This document shows positions 9,201 to 18,478 of a DNA stretch of 64,000 nucleotides, piece by piece. The notes beneath the pieces were generated by a model, which was given only the letters and a program-made list of their open reading frames with translations, had not been told where the DNA came from and did not search any database. Position 1 is the first letter of the stretch, and each line of letters starts with the position of its first letter. The DNA comes from Saprospiraceae bacterium (GTDB taxonomy: Bacteria > Bacteroidota > Bacteroidia > Chitinophagales > Saprospiraceae). Location of the stretch: NCBI GenBank assembly GCA_016712145.1, contig JADJRO010000001.1:682001-746000 (forward strand), written 5' to 3'. The position numbers were made by a program, and so were the translations under genes.

Positions 9201-11319
9201 AGGTTGCAGTATTATCTTTAGTACTTCCATTATTCGTTCCTAACAGTTCATCCATACGGATTACTTTAAAGGACAAATGAGCAGAACAGTTATCAAAAGA
9301 ACCATCATCAAAAGTTTCTGCAAAAACTTTCGCTGTGTTGTCACCAGGGCTTTGAGTACCAGAAATGGTGACTACAGTTTTTTGATCACAAACTGCATTT
9401 GGAGGAGTATTATCTTGAACGTCAAGGACTATACGTCTCTCGGTAACATTACCGCAACAGTCCTCTGCAACAATATAAGCGTTTTGGATACCAAGAGGAA
9501 GATTTACCACGACATAACCTGATTTGTCATTGCCTAATACTGTGCCATCCTCTACACGAATTGTGTAGTGAATTTCATTAGAGCAATTGTCAGCTAACCA
9601 TGCTGGTGCGACGTCCCAACGACCTTCGCATCTCCATGGATCTGTGCTAACCACCAGACTATCCGGGTATAATATTTTAGGTGGAACATTGTCCATTACT
9701 TTAATAATTTGATTGGTGTCTTTAACCTCTCCTGTACACCAATTCAACAATGTCCATACACGTAATACTTTATAACATCCAACCGGTCCTGCATCGCAAC
9801 CAGGTTTGGAAATATCAATACGAATGTCTCTGAAAGTTACCGCAATATTTGAGCAACCTGCATTACCAGGTTCTCCTGTACCTTCCCACATAACAAATTC
9901 GTTGTCTCCCCAACATCCTGGTTTAGCAGGATAATAGATCGCATGTGGATTTGGATGGCCTATGTATTGACCGTAATCCAAACAGTTCCAACCAAGTTTT
10001 TTAGGAACTCTTAAACTAGTTGAAAGCCAATATGCAGAATCCAACAAATATCCATCAACACAGGTTGGTGCATCTAATAAATGCGGTGTGATATCCTTGT
10101 TTTTATCAATTTTCTCGTCACATTTTAAAGCATAGGTGTGTCCTGGCAATACCAATCCATCGTAATTTAATGGATAATATAAATTGTTAAGATTTCCTAA
10201 GCTAACCGTGATAAACTGAACACAAGTAGATTTATTACCAGTTTCATCAACTGCAGTAAACGTTCTTGTTATTACTTTATCATAACCTAAATTGCAAGAG
10301 CCTTTAGTCACTACATCCTTATATGTCAATGTGTAAATTCCACAACCTTCATATACTGTTGGCTCACCTGTTGAACGAGGTGAAATATCCTCAAAACACT
10401 CAATAGTCACATTGTCCGGACAGGTAAGTGTTGGTGGCAACTTGTCTTCAATATATGCTTTTCCCCAACAAGAATTTCCTGTGAAAGGATCGGTAACAGT
10501 GATTTTTAACGTAGTACCAATCTGATCAACACCAATCTGAGTTCCAGGAGTATTTGGATCAACATCGATCACTTTATTTGTATTCCAATCTCTTGCAACA
10601 ACAACATAATCACAAGGACAAATTGGTGTTTTTTCACCTTCCAAAATCATTTCCGGAGAAATTGTCGCTTGACAATCAACACCTAAACTAATTTGCACAT
10701 TGTCATTACATGCCAATGCACCATTGTTTACATCATAATTTACATTTGTAGCAAATTCGCCAATAGCAAATTCTACTGTAGATGTAATTGTGATCGTGGT
10801 CAATAAGCAAGAAGAACTTGTTGTGTAAAAACCAACATAATGAGCACCTCCGAAACCATCAACTGATATATTTCCAGAAGTTGTTCCATCATTTGCTGAT
10901 GCCGAAACATCAAAAAATCCAAATGGATCCGGTTCCACATAAAAATAAACACCACGTGAACAAGCAGGGAGTGTAATAACTGTGGTAGTCACACCATTGT
11001 TATAATACACATCGCCTGTATACCCATGGCTCCATGTTGCCCAACCATTTCCAATCCTGCGGTGATTCATAGATGCACCAAAGTTGATTTGAGCTGGACA
11101 TGAATTAGATACGCTAATAAAACTTTCATTAGCAAATAACGGTCTGTTATCAACAGGTACCGGTATCATAGTTAATCCACCTAATGTAGGTGGTGGGGCT
11201 CCAGTGCCCGGACTGCCGTCAAACACGATCCCTGCTTTAACAGCGAGTGAAAGTGTAATAGCGATAAAAAGTAACGACACCTTTTTATGCCACATTAATA
11301 GTAAACTTAGTCTATTCAT
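6208..11319 (-). CDS. Giant secreted multidomain protein, dockerin-like + cohesin-like + T9SS sorting domain (1703 aa)
   Basis: Predicted cell-surface or matrix protein exported by Sec then T9SS. A signal peptide lies within residues 1-29; the ATG at residue 9 is an alternative start. Residues about 30-195 are a unique N-terminal domain. About 195-1290 is a long Cys-rich, HYR/Ig-like repetitive region with recurring DKLPPTLTCP, DNVPPKI and WYVEDGCGNIG units. Then come a CarboxypepD/SdrD-B-like domain (about 1290-1350), a dockerin-like pair of Ca-binding helices (STADIVKIQRHILG, AADVNKSNSITASDISEI; about 1355-1413), a cohesin-like beta-sandwich (about 1478-1603) and a T9SS CTD (FELYQNAPNPF to KRMVIIE; about 1615-1703). 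From residue 195 on it is co-linear with the neighbouring 2095-aa protein. Ligand and function are unknown; adhesin or extracellular matrix roles are inference. Confidence 0.85.
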   Translation of the reverse strand: MNRLSLLLMWHKKVSLLFIAITLSLAVKAGIVFDGSPGTGAPPPTLGGLTMIPVPVDNRPLFANESFISVSNSCPAQINFGASMNHRRIGNGWATWSHGYTGDVYYNNGVTTTVITLPACSRGVYFYVEPDPFGFFDVSASANDGTTSGNISVDGFGGAHYVGFYTTSSSCLLTTITITSTVEFAIGEFATNVNYDVNNGALACNDNVQISLGVDCQATISPEMILEGEKTPICPCDYVVVARDWNTNKVIDVDPNTPGTQIGVDQIGTTLKITVTDPFTGNSCWGKAYIEDKLPPTLTCPDNVTIECFEDISPRSTGEPTVYEGCGIYTLTYKDVVTKGSCNLGYDKVITRTFTAVDETGNKSTCVQFITVSLGNLNNLYYPLNYDGLVLPGHTYALKCDEKIDKNKDITPHLLDAPTCVDGYLLDSAYWLSTSLRVPKKLGWNCLDYGQYIGHPNPHAIYYPAKPGCWGDNEFVMWEGTGEPGNAGCSNIAVTFRDIRIDISKPGCDAGPVGCYKVLRVWTLLNWCTGEVKDTNQIIKVMDNVPPKILYPDSLVVSTDPWRCEGRWDVAPAWLADNCSNEIHYTIRVEDGTVLGNDKSGYVVVNLPLGIQNAYIVAEDCCGNVTERRIVLDVQDNTPPNAVCDQKTVVTISGTQSPGDNTAKVFAETFDDGSFDNCSAHLSFKVIRMDELLGTNNGSTKDNTATCNGVNGDDDLRELGNQVYFDDYVKFCCADVGKSIMVVFRVYDVSTGAGPVHPNAMNQGGYLFGHFSDCMVEVEVQDKSIPTVVAPPDIVISCNFWFDVNTLGNPNDATFGKVVNDLAWRSKVKTSDIVCPYFCQKNLITGYPGGIAGRPASLQTAADKACDAYTTLFNPAHPDNKYDIVWGFDGYVLSSCNVTPLINVRDLRVCGQGRILRDVTAKGPNGVIITATQTIWVVNCDPFYVNRGNNCDPNDDIIWPDCQGLGTTIDGCGADISPDNPKLGRPEIVNGARNHCNLIAIEPFDEIFTIEPDACYKILRKWIVIDWCQYDPNIDPEKGRWEFTQIIKVRDQVKPIVTCNVGNCEPAVYSTSLQSCVGHINLTVTATDSCTPNDWLLVEYKLDAFNNGTFDYNVGKLTLKEYNQGIKPTLHNNQFADNPNNPFDASGVYPIGVHRICWYVEDGCGNIGQCCTLFEVKDCKAPTPYCLTGIITVPMPTTGCIDIWAKDLDFNSSDNCTPRNKLKFYFDGDTAKRSIRVCCDDFVRQQKSDELSISVQVWVEDEEGNKDYCVTTVIVQDNQNICPNPPTANTGNVNGLIRTENGDLTAKAGVELYNKNLLTRETTTNNSGSYLFGDLSLNTEYQLKSKRNDEAANGVSTADIVKIQRHILGIEELASPYKLIAADVNKSNSITASDISEIRKLILGINAEFTKVPSWAIIPSDYVFVTPKQPWDYSSEKTFVTLSQSSKVDFIAVKMGDVNNTANASNANGNASTRSGSSLNLFVDEKQLVAGESYTMDIKAMDFNNVNGFQFTLNFDPAVLSFDGFESNAVAVDASNFGTVKSENGLLTMSWDAKQAMTLDESQILFSLKFNVLANSDNSKLFAITSDITAAEAYNNKLDTKSVKLSVRSGKSIVESSMFELYQNAPNPFDKITEISFRMAEDATANLSIYDVTGKVIYIKQLNAQKGLNTIKVERADLNGAGMYYYQLDSGNHTATKRMVIIE

Positions 11320-11439
11320 ACAATAGAAATTTGGATTTATTTGTAAATCAATAATTGCTTCGCCGATTTTCAGAAACGCATATAAGCACGCGATCCAAAA
11401 ATGGAGTGATGAGTAGACTGGTATTAAATGTTTCTCATT

Positions 11440-11469
11440 GATCAGAAATCAGAAAATTCTGATCTTTTT
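11440..11469 (+). other. Inverted repeat with T-run in the giant-gene spacer
   Basis: GATCAGAA (11440-11447) pairs with TTCTGATC (11457-11464), loop of 9 bases, followed by TTTTTATA. It looks like a weak plus-strand terminator but there is no plus-strand gene before it; on the minus strand it would lie in the leader of the 1703-aa gene. Confidence 0.4.
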
Positions 11470-11742
11470 ATACTTGATCGTGTGTTAAGCTATCAAGCAT
11501 TTTTGTTTGAGTGACAGCACAATGATGCATGATTTGCATAGAGCCTGCAAGAAAATAAATACATTTTTTTTTATGGAATATTTAATACCTATGAAGATTG
11601 ATCTGTAATATATGCAGACCCCTTGGTAATTGCCTTCCAGAAAGAAAGCGGTATTAAACTTATTTATAAAGCATTTACCTACCTGTTTCTGGTAGAAAAT
11701 GCCTTAAAGAAGAATTCAGATAATTAAATACCAAATTCATGC

Positions 11743-11772
11743 CAAAAAAAAAGGCGGTCATTAGACCGCCTT
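11743..11772 (-). terminator. Rho-independent terminator of the 2095-aa gene
   Basis: Perfect 9-bp stem AAGGCGGTC (11751-11759) / GACCGCCTT (11764-11772) with a 4-base loop, followed on the minus strand by a run of about seven T beyond the stem. It lies 25 bases after the stop at 11798. Confidence 0.93.
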
Positions 11773-11797
11773 TCTATATTCAATTAAATTTTCAAAT

Positions 11798-14700
11798 TTA
11801 TTCTATAACTACCATCCTTTTAGTTGCTGTATGGTCAGCGGCATCTAACTGATAGTATAATACTCCAGTAGCGTTCAATTCTGATTTCTGTACTTTAACA
11901 GTATTCATTCCTTTTACGCCATTGAGTTCAAATACTCTCAATACCTTGCCGGTTACGTCATAGATACTCAATTTAGCAGCACCTGCTTGTGGAAGTCTGT
12001 AAGAGATTACAGTTTCTTTAGCAAATGGGTTCGGACTGTTTTGATACAATTCGAATACGCCACTTTCTACCACACCTTTTTCTGTACGTACGCCTAAGCT
12101 GATGTCTTTTGTGCTCAATTGAGCATCATAAGCTTCTGCAGTCGTTACGTCACTTGTAATTGCTAACAAGCTTCCAATGTTTGACTGGCTACTTGCGCGG
12201 AATACAACTGTGAATAAGGTTGCATTTGCATCAACACTTTGAGCTACTTTGCTATCCCAGCTAGTAGTCAAAATACCGTTGCTTACTTGAGTTGTTCCAA
12301 AGTTTGACTCATCAACATTCAATGCACCTGCTTCGATTCCTTCGAATGCTAATGCTTGACGATCGAATTTCAATGTAAACTGGTATCCAGCGATATTTGT
12401 AAAGTCGCTTGATTTGAAAGCTACTTTATAAAGCTCACCAGCAACCGTTACGTTGTTGTCAACTTCTAAATGTAATTTACCATTATTTCTGCTGCTGCTT
12501 CCTGCAACGTTGTGACCTCTGGCGTCAGTTGTTACATCACCCATTTTAACGGCTACAAAGTCTTCAAGGAAGTTTTCTACTCCGGTGATAGTTAATCTTG
12601 AATCCCTTGGTGCAATGAATGGATTTGAACCAAATACATAAGATTTAGGTACAAAAGTCCATGATTTCACTTTAGAGAAGTTGCTTGTAACTCCAAGGAT
12701 TAACCTTCTGATTTCAGATACGTCTGAAGCAGTAATTGCTGCACTGTTATTAACGTCCGCTGCAATCATTTTGTAACCACTGTTTAAAGTCTCAATTCCA
12801 AGAATATGTCTTTGAATCTTAACAATATCCTTAGTGGATACTCCATTCAATGGATTATCATTTCTGTCAGGTGTAATACTGTATGTATTTGGTTTTAAAT
12901 CCCCAAATAAATATTTACCATCTTGACCAGTAATGATTTGACGCATCATCGTATTCGGATCATAAATTCCTAATGCTACCAACTCAGTTCCTTGATTATC
13001 TTCTGTTTTAAATTCACCAGAAATTCTTCCTTTTGCACTTCCTGTATTAGGACAAATATCCTGATTGTCTTGTACTATGATTACTGTTTTGCAGTAGTCA
13101 GTATTTCCTTCTTCGTCTTCTACCCACATTTGAACATCTACCAACAACTCATCATTTGCTCCTGCTGCTACGAAATCGTCACAGCATATTGTAATGCTTG
13201 TTGCATTTGGATCTCCATTGAAATAGAATAATAAGTCATCTTGATCTGTACAATTGTCAAAGCTTCCTCTGTCTAAATCTTTTGCCCAGATTGTAACACA
13301 CTTGCTCGCTGGCATTGGTACTGTAATTACTCCAGTCAAACAATATGGTGTTGGTGCTTTGCAATCTTTGATTTCAAATAATTGGCATAAGGTTCCAATG
13401 TTTCCGCAACCGTCTTCTACAAACCAGCAGATCTTATGGATACCAACTGGATAGTTACCACTTGCATCGAATGGATTGTTTTCATCGTCAGCAGCTGGGT
13501 TATGGTGGAACAATGGCGTACGACCAGCAGCAAACTCTTTACGAGTTAATGGACCTACTTTATAGTCATAGCCTGAATGAACTCCAATACCATCATTGAA
13601 TAAATCAATTTTATAGTCATAGAATAACCAATCCAATGGGCTACAGTTATCTGTTGCATCTGCTGTTAAGCTGATGTGACCATAACAAATGTTGTCTGTT
13701 GCATTTTTAACTGCTGGTTCGCAGTCTCCAACGCTGATACTTACAACTGGTTTATCAGTGTCATGTACTTTTATAATCTGTAAATATTCCCAACGACCAT
13801 TTTCTGGATCGATGCTTGGATCGTATTGACACCAGTCAATTACTGTCCAATGACGTAATACTTTGAAGCAAGCATCTGGTTCGATTGTGAATATTTCATC
13901 CACATACTCGATACTGATTAATGCACAAAGATCATCTGCTCCGTTTTCTACAACAGGTCTTCCTAATAATGGATTGTCTGGGCTGATATCAGCTCCACAA
14001 CCATCAATTGTAGTTGCTTGACCTGTACAGTTTCCTGGCCAGGTAATGTCATCATCAGGATCGCAATTGTCTGCTCCATTGATATAGAATGGATCGCAAT
14101 CAACAACCCAGATAATCTGAGTTCCTGTTACGCTAATACCATTTGGTCCACGAGCTACGATCGTACGGGTAATTTGACCCTGACCGCACTCTCTGTTATC
14201 ATTTACACTGATGGTTGGAGTATTGCCGCATGCGCTTAATACGTATCCGTCAAATCCCCAAACCAATTCATATTTTCTGTCATAATGAGCTGTATCAAAC
14301 AAGCTTCTATAGTAATCACAAGCTCTGTTCCAAGCTGGTGGGTTTGATGGTGATGCACCAGGTACATATCCTAAATAACCAGTATAATCATTACGTACGC
14401 AGTATTTGTAACATACTAAGTCATTGGTAACTACTTTATGTCTATCTGAAAGATCTGTAACTACTCTACCAAAAGTAGGATCGTTTGGATCGTCAATTTT
14501 ATCAACGTCAAACCAGAACCAGCAGCTTACTACGATATTTGGTGGTGGAACTACTGTAGGTACACTTTTATCTTGTACTTCTACTTCAACCATACAATCG
14601 CTGAAACGGTTGAATAAAACACCTCCTTGATTCATACGGTTTGGTGGAATTGGACCTGCGCCTGGTTCACGATCAAACACACGGAATACAACCATAACTG

Positions 14701-17700
14701 TATTTCCAACATCTGTACAACAGAATTTAACATGGTCATCAAAATAAATTTGATTGCCATCTAACAATGAATTATCGTCGCCATTAATTCCGGCACAATT
14801 TGTTCCATTATCAGCTTGATTTGCATTGCTACCGTTGTTTGTACCTCTTAATTGATCCATACGGATCACTTTAAAAAAGATATGAGGCTGGCAATTATCA
14901 AAACTTCCCTGATCAAATGACTCTGCGAAAACTTTTGCAAAATTTTCACCAGGTGACTGATTTCCATTGATACTTACAATTGTTTTTTGTTCACAAACTG
15001 CAATTGGTGGAACGTTATCAAATACGTTTAATGCAATTCTTTTCTTAGTTTGGTTTCCGCAGCAATCAGTAGCAACGATATAACCATATTGGATGCCTAC
15101 AGGCATATTTATTACTACATAACCATTGGTTTCATCACCTAAAACGGTACCATCATCTACTCTTACAGAATAATGAATTTCATTGCTACAATTATCTCTT
15201 AACCAAGCTGGTGGAACTTCCCAACGGCCAGTACAAGTCCATACTTCCATGTTTACATTCACTGTATCTGGATATAGAATTTCTGGTCCAAAGCCATCGC
15301 CAACTTTAATAATTTGATTGTGACCTCCAATTAAGCCTGTACACCAATCTGCAACAGTCCATTGACGGATGATTTTATAACATCCAATAGGACCTGCATC
15401 GCAACCCGGTGTTCTAAGATCAATTGTAATATCATTATAGGTTACACCTAAATTTCTACAAGCTGCATTTCCAGGATAGCCTGTTCCTTCCCACATAACT
15501 ACCTCATCTGGACCCCAACATACTGGATTGTTTGCTCTCCAGCTTGGGTGTGCAGGATAATACACTGGGAATGGACTTGGATGTCCAGTAAATGGACCTG
15601 CATCCAAACAATTCCAACCCAAAATTCTTGGTAAACGCTCTCCAGCTAAGTCACCATTAGGACTTGGCAAGAAACCACCAGTTGCAAACCAATGTGCGGA
15701 GTCTAACAAGTAGCCATCAACACAATATGGGTATGCTAAGTAATGAGGAGTAACATCTTTATCGTAAATTTTCTCATTACAATTCAACATAGGAGCATCG
15801 ACATTATCTCTACTTGCTGGAACAGCTACATCCGCAAGTGTACCTAAGGCGACTTGAATTCTTTGATTGCATCTGGATCTGTTGCCATAAGGATCTGTGG
15901 CAGTCCAAACACGAATAATAATACGATCGTATCCAAGCGCACAACTTCCTTGAGTATCATCATCGTAATAAGTCAAAGAATAACTGCTGCAATTTTCTCT
16001 TACAACAGGAGTTCCTGTATAAAATGGAGTTATTCCTGAATGACAAGGAACGCAGGTGTCTCTACAAATCAGAGTAGGTGGTAATTTATCTTCAACCGTA
16101 GCGTGTCCCCAACAACTGTTTCCAGTTCTTGGATCTCTAACAGTTAATTTCAATTCCCTGCCAATGTCTTGAGATGAAACCTGGACTCCAGGAACATTTG
16201 GCTGACGATCTACTATGGCATTCGTAATCCAATCTCTTGCTTCTACAGTATAATCTGTAAAACAACGATAAGGTCCTCCTGATAATACTTCATCAGCGCC
16301 AATTGTTGCTGAACAATTTTGATCTAGACTTATTTGAATTTCATCATGACAAGCAAGGAAATTTACAGTGTTTGCGTAAGGAATCACGCATACATCAAAC
16401 TGGCAGGTGGTTTTGTTTCCAGCTGCATCAGTCGCCTCATAACAAAGAGTTTTACAACCAATTGGAAAGTAAGAACCCGGGCCGTAGGGTTGACCACAAG
16501 TTTGTACTAAAGGAATTAAATCAGAACCTAAGGAGTAATCTACATTCCCATTAAACATTCTGGCATTAAAAGTACCAGCAACTATAAAATAACCAACACC
16601 ATATTGTACCCGACCATTTGTTACATCGATTTTTAAGTTAGCATCACCTTGCAATGTTGTTGTACTGCAAGGGGCAATCGCATTGACATAATACTGAGAA
16701 ACACTAACAGGCCCCCCATAAATTGCCATCCCTCTAGTTTCTCCTGGAGGAATATTAATTGTAGTTGTCAAATTAAATTGCGTCAATAATCTTGGATTAG
16801 GAGGTGGAAACACATTTTGGCCTGCTTTCATCATATCATTGGCAACTTGAACCCAAGCCGCAGGATTATTTGCAACTGGCAAATAATTAGTATTTGCGAT
16901 CGTTGTATAAACTCTATAGATATCACCAAAACCTGTATAAGGCATAAAACTAAGCCCTCTAACTCGCATTACTTGAGTACTGGTATTTTGAATACTAAAC
17001 ATCAATCCAATATTAAAGCCAGTAGCAGTCAGAAAGTTATTTGCACCAAGATTACATCCAGGTGAAGTTGTTAGTGGTCCTGCAAATGGACAATTATCCA
17101 TTGCCATAAAAGGAGGTGCATCCCATGCGGCTTCGCATTCTCCTGGTCCCAGGTTAATGTTTACGGCTTTCGGACAACCCATAATTGTTGGGGGTTCTGC
17201 ATCCAAAACTGTTACAAATTGACGAGCCGTATCGATGGCGCATCCATTTAAACTCAACCAGAATATCCGATATGCTCCGGCACCTGGAAATGTTACGGTA
17301 CCATTGCAACGGGTATAAGCACATTTATCAAATTGATTTGTAAGATTTGCTAAAGAATAAAAAATACCGTTGTTTGTTCTTGCACAACTCGTAATTACTG
17401 GAGCTAAACAGGCAATTCCTCCCAGCGGAGTGCAGGTTCCTGGAGCCATTGGAACAATGGTCGTTCCAACTGGACCAACAATGTCTGCAATGTTTTCAAA
17501 ATTCATGGACCATGCCAACATCACACCCATATCAGCACCCACATCATCAAAAATCACCAATTGCCAGGTACCATTTGCAGCAGTAAATGCATTTAAAGAT
17601 TGGACCGTTGGAGTAATTGTAACACCACAAGCAGAAGCGGTTAAAGTACCTTCAGGTTTAAAGATTCCTGTATAAGGTGGTGCTCCTGCTGTTATATTTA

Positions 17701-18085
17701 CACATGAAGTATCACAAAAAATGGTGTTGGTAAAATTATCATTACCAGCTCCATTATCTGTAGATAGTTCAATAATTTGTCCTGTTGGACTTCTTAAGTA
17801 CATATCTATATCGGAATCAAAGGTGTGTGTAAAGTTCACCTGTATGCTTGATAAGCGCACGCAAGTGCCTGATAATCCAGATACGACATTATTAAAAAGA
17901 GTTCCTCCAGTTGTTTGAGGTGCAACGGTGCAGCCTCCTGTCCCAGTTGAAGGAATCGCACTATTACCAGCAGTATTTATGATACTTCCGGTAAAAGTCT
18001 GAGCAGATAAATAAAGAGAAGAAGATAAAACAAGCAACAGGGTGCTTATATTAATCTTAAAATTCTTCGCTAAAAAATTATTCAT
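11798..18085 (-). CDS. Giant secreted multidomain protein, P-domain-like N-terminus, dockerin-like + cohesin-like + T9SS sorting domain (2095 aa)
   Basis: Larger paralogue of the 1703-aa protein. A signal peptide ends near residue 29 (LYLSAQTF). Residues about 30-200 look like a proprotein-convertase P-domain (SGTCVRLSSIQVNFTHTFDSD, MYLRSPTGQIIEL, GTWQLVIFDD), a module often found on secreted Bacteroidota proteins. An HYR-like unit (VLDAEPPTIMGCP) is near 295-330. From about residue 573 to the end the protein matches the downstream paralogue domain by domain: Cys-rich repeats, dockerin-like pair (about 1745-1808), cohesin-like domain (about 1865-1995) and T9SS CTD ending KRMVVIE (about 2007-2095). 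Probably co-transcribed with the 119-aa gene just upstream. Function unknown. Confidence 0.85.
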   Translation of the reverse strand: MNNFLAKNFKINISTLLLVLSSSLYLSAQTFTGSIINTAGNSAIPSTGTGGCTVAPQTTGGTLFNNVVSGLSGTCVRLSSIQVNFTHTFDSDIDMYLRSPTGQIIELSTDNGAGNDNFTNTIFCDTSCVNITAGAPPYTGIFKPEGTLTASACGVTITPTVQSLNAFTAANGTWQLVIFDDVGADMGVMLAWSMNFENIADIVGPVGTTIVPMAPGTCTPLGGIACLAPVITSCARTNNGIFYSLANLTNQFDKCAYTRCNGTVTFPGAGAYRIFWLSLNGCAIDTARQFVTVLDAEPPTIMGCPKAVNINLGPGECEAAWDAPPFMAMDNCPFAGPLTTSPGCNLGANNFLTATGFNIGLMFSIQNTSTQVMRVRGLSFMPYTGFGDIYRVYTTIANTNYLPVANNPAAWVQVANDMMKAGQNVFPPPNPRLLTQFNLTTTINIPPGETRGMAIYGGPVSVSQYYVNAIAPCSTTTLQGDANLKIDVTNGRVQYGVGYFIVAGTFNARMFNGNVDYSLGSDLIPLVQTCGQPYGPGSYFPIGCKTLCYEATDAAGNKTTCQFDVCVIPYANTVNFLACHDEIQISLDQNCSATIGADEVLSGGPYRCFTDYTVEARDWITNAIVDRQPNVPGVQVSSQDIGRELKLTVRDPRTGNSCWGHATVEDKLPPTLICRDTCVPCHSGITPFYTGTPVVRENCSSYSLTYYDDDTQGSCALGYDRIIIRVWTATDPYGNRSRCNQRIQVALGTLADVAVPASRDNVDAPMLNCNEKIYDKDVTPHYLAYPYCVDGYLLDSAHWFATGGFLPSPNGDLAGERLPRILGWNCLDAGPFTGHPSPFPVYYPAHPSWRANNPVCWGPDEVVMWEGTGYPGNAACRNLGVTYNDITIDLRTPGCDAGPIGCYKIIRQWTVADWCTGLIGGHNQIIKVGDGFGPEILYPDTVNVNMEVWTCTGRWEVPPAWLRDNCSNEIHYSVRVDDGTVLGDETNGYVVINMPVGIQYGYIVATDCCGNQTKKRIALNVFDNVPPIAVCEQKTIVSINGNQSPGENFAKVFAESFDQGSFDNCQPHIFFKVIRMDQLRGTNNGSNANQADNGTNCAGINGDDNSLLDGNQIYFDDHVKFCCTDVGNTVMVVFRVFDREPGAGPIPPNRMNQGGVLFNRFSDCMVEVEVQDKSVPTVVPPPNIVVSCWFWFDVDKIDDPNDPTFGRVVTDLSDRHKVVTNDLVCYKYCVRNDYTGYLGYVPGASPSNPPAWNRACDYYRSLFDTAHYDRKYELVWGFDGYVLSACGNTPTISVNDNRECGQGQITRTIVARGPNGISVTGTQIIWVVDCDPFYINGADNCDPDDDITWPGNCTGQATTIDGCGADISPDNPLLGRPVVENGADDLCALISIEYVDEIFTIEPDACFKVLRHWTVIDWCQYDPSIDPENGRWEYLQIIKVHDTDKPVVSISVGDCEPAVKNATDNICYGHISLTADATDNCSPLDWLFYDYKIDLFNDGIGVHSGYDYKVGPLTRKEFAAGRTPLFHHNPAADDENNPFDASGNYPVGIHKICWFVEDGCGNIGTLCQLFEIKDCKAPTPYCLTGVITVPMPASKCVTIWAKDLDRGSFDNCTDQDDLLFYFNGDPNATSITICCDDFVAAGANDELLVDVQMWVEDEEGNTDYCKTVIIVQDNQDICPNTGSAKGRISGEFKTEDNQGTELVALGIYDPNTMMRQIITGQDGKYLFGDLKPNTYSITPDRNDNPLNGVSTKDIVKIQRHILGIETLNSGYKMIAADVNNSAAITASDVSEIRRLILGVTSNFSKVKSWTFVPKSYVFGSNPFIAPRDSRLTITGVENFLEDFVAVKMGDVTTDARGHNVAGSSSRNNGKLHLEVDNNVTVAGELYKVAFKSSDFTNIAGYQFTLKFDRQALAFEGIEAGALNVDESNFGTTQVSNGILTTSWDSKVAQSVDANATLFTVVFRASSQSNIGSLLAITSDVTTAEAYDAQLSTKDISLGVRTEKGVVESGVFELYQNSPNPFAKETVISYRLPQAGAAKLSIYDVTGKVLRVFELNGVKGMNTVKVQKSELNATGVLYYQLDAADHTATKRMVVIE

Positions 18086-18118
18086 GAGATTGAATTAAGA
18101 GTCTTATTGAAAATGGGA

Positions 18119-18478
18119 TTAAAGCTTAACTAAGTTTATTAGATCGATAAAATTTTGATTCCAAACTTTTTTATAAAATCGTTCGAACGCAATCTGATCT
18201 GGCACTCCAGCTTTATCTACTTCATTATTTAAAAAAGCAGAAGTAATTGCATATTCCGTTGTCGTTTTAATAATAGAAGGCTCATCTAAGAATTCGAGGG
18301 CCAACTTAAACAAATCCAATTTATCAGTAAGGTCTTTACTTGGATTTGATTTTAAGGATCCTTCAATGTTGCTAATTTCATTGGTAATTAAAACTTTAGC
18401 CGATTGATTGTCCTTTAATGCAGGTAACACGGCTTTTTGAGCATTGATCGCAGAAAACTGATCAATGTAAATAAACAT
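18119..18478 (-). CDS. Hypothetical protein, 119 aa
   Basis: Not recognised. The protein is mostly helical by composition, soluble and without a signal peptide or Cys. It starts MFIYIDQFSAINAQKAV and ends WNQNFIDLINLVKL. The ATG at 18478 follows a long leader from a probable promoter at 18713-18740. It stops 33 bases before the ATG of the 2095-aa secreted protein, on the same strand and without a terminator between them, so the two are likely one transcript. A role in expression or export of the giant protein is only a guess from position. Confidence 0.6.
   Translation of the reverse strand: MFIYIDQFSAINAQKAVLPALKDNQSAKVLITNEISNIEGSLKSNPSKDLTDKLDLFKLALEFLDEPSIIKTTTEYAITSAFLNNEVDKAGVPDQIAFERFYKKVWNQNFIDLINLVKL

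Larger units (their letters stand above)
11320..11797. other. Intergenic region between the two giant genes (478 bp)
   Basis: AT-rich spacer holding the terminator of the upstream giant gene (about 11743-11772) and presumably the promoter and leader of the downstream one. An 8-bp inverted repeat GATCAGAA/TTCTGATC lies at 11440-11464 and is followed on the plus strand by TTTTTATA. No good TAnnTTTG promoter element could be placed before the ATG at 11319, and no open reading frame or tRNA was seen. Confidence 0.6.

Noticed and set aside
17370..17675. Plus-strand frames inside the giant genes
   Set aside because: Several such frames of 60-130 codons exist on the opposite strand of both giants; they follow the repeat pattern of the coding strand and lack any start context.
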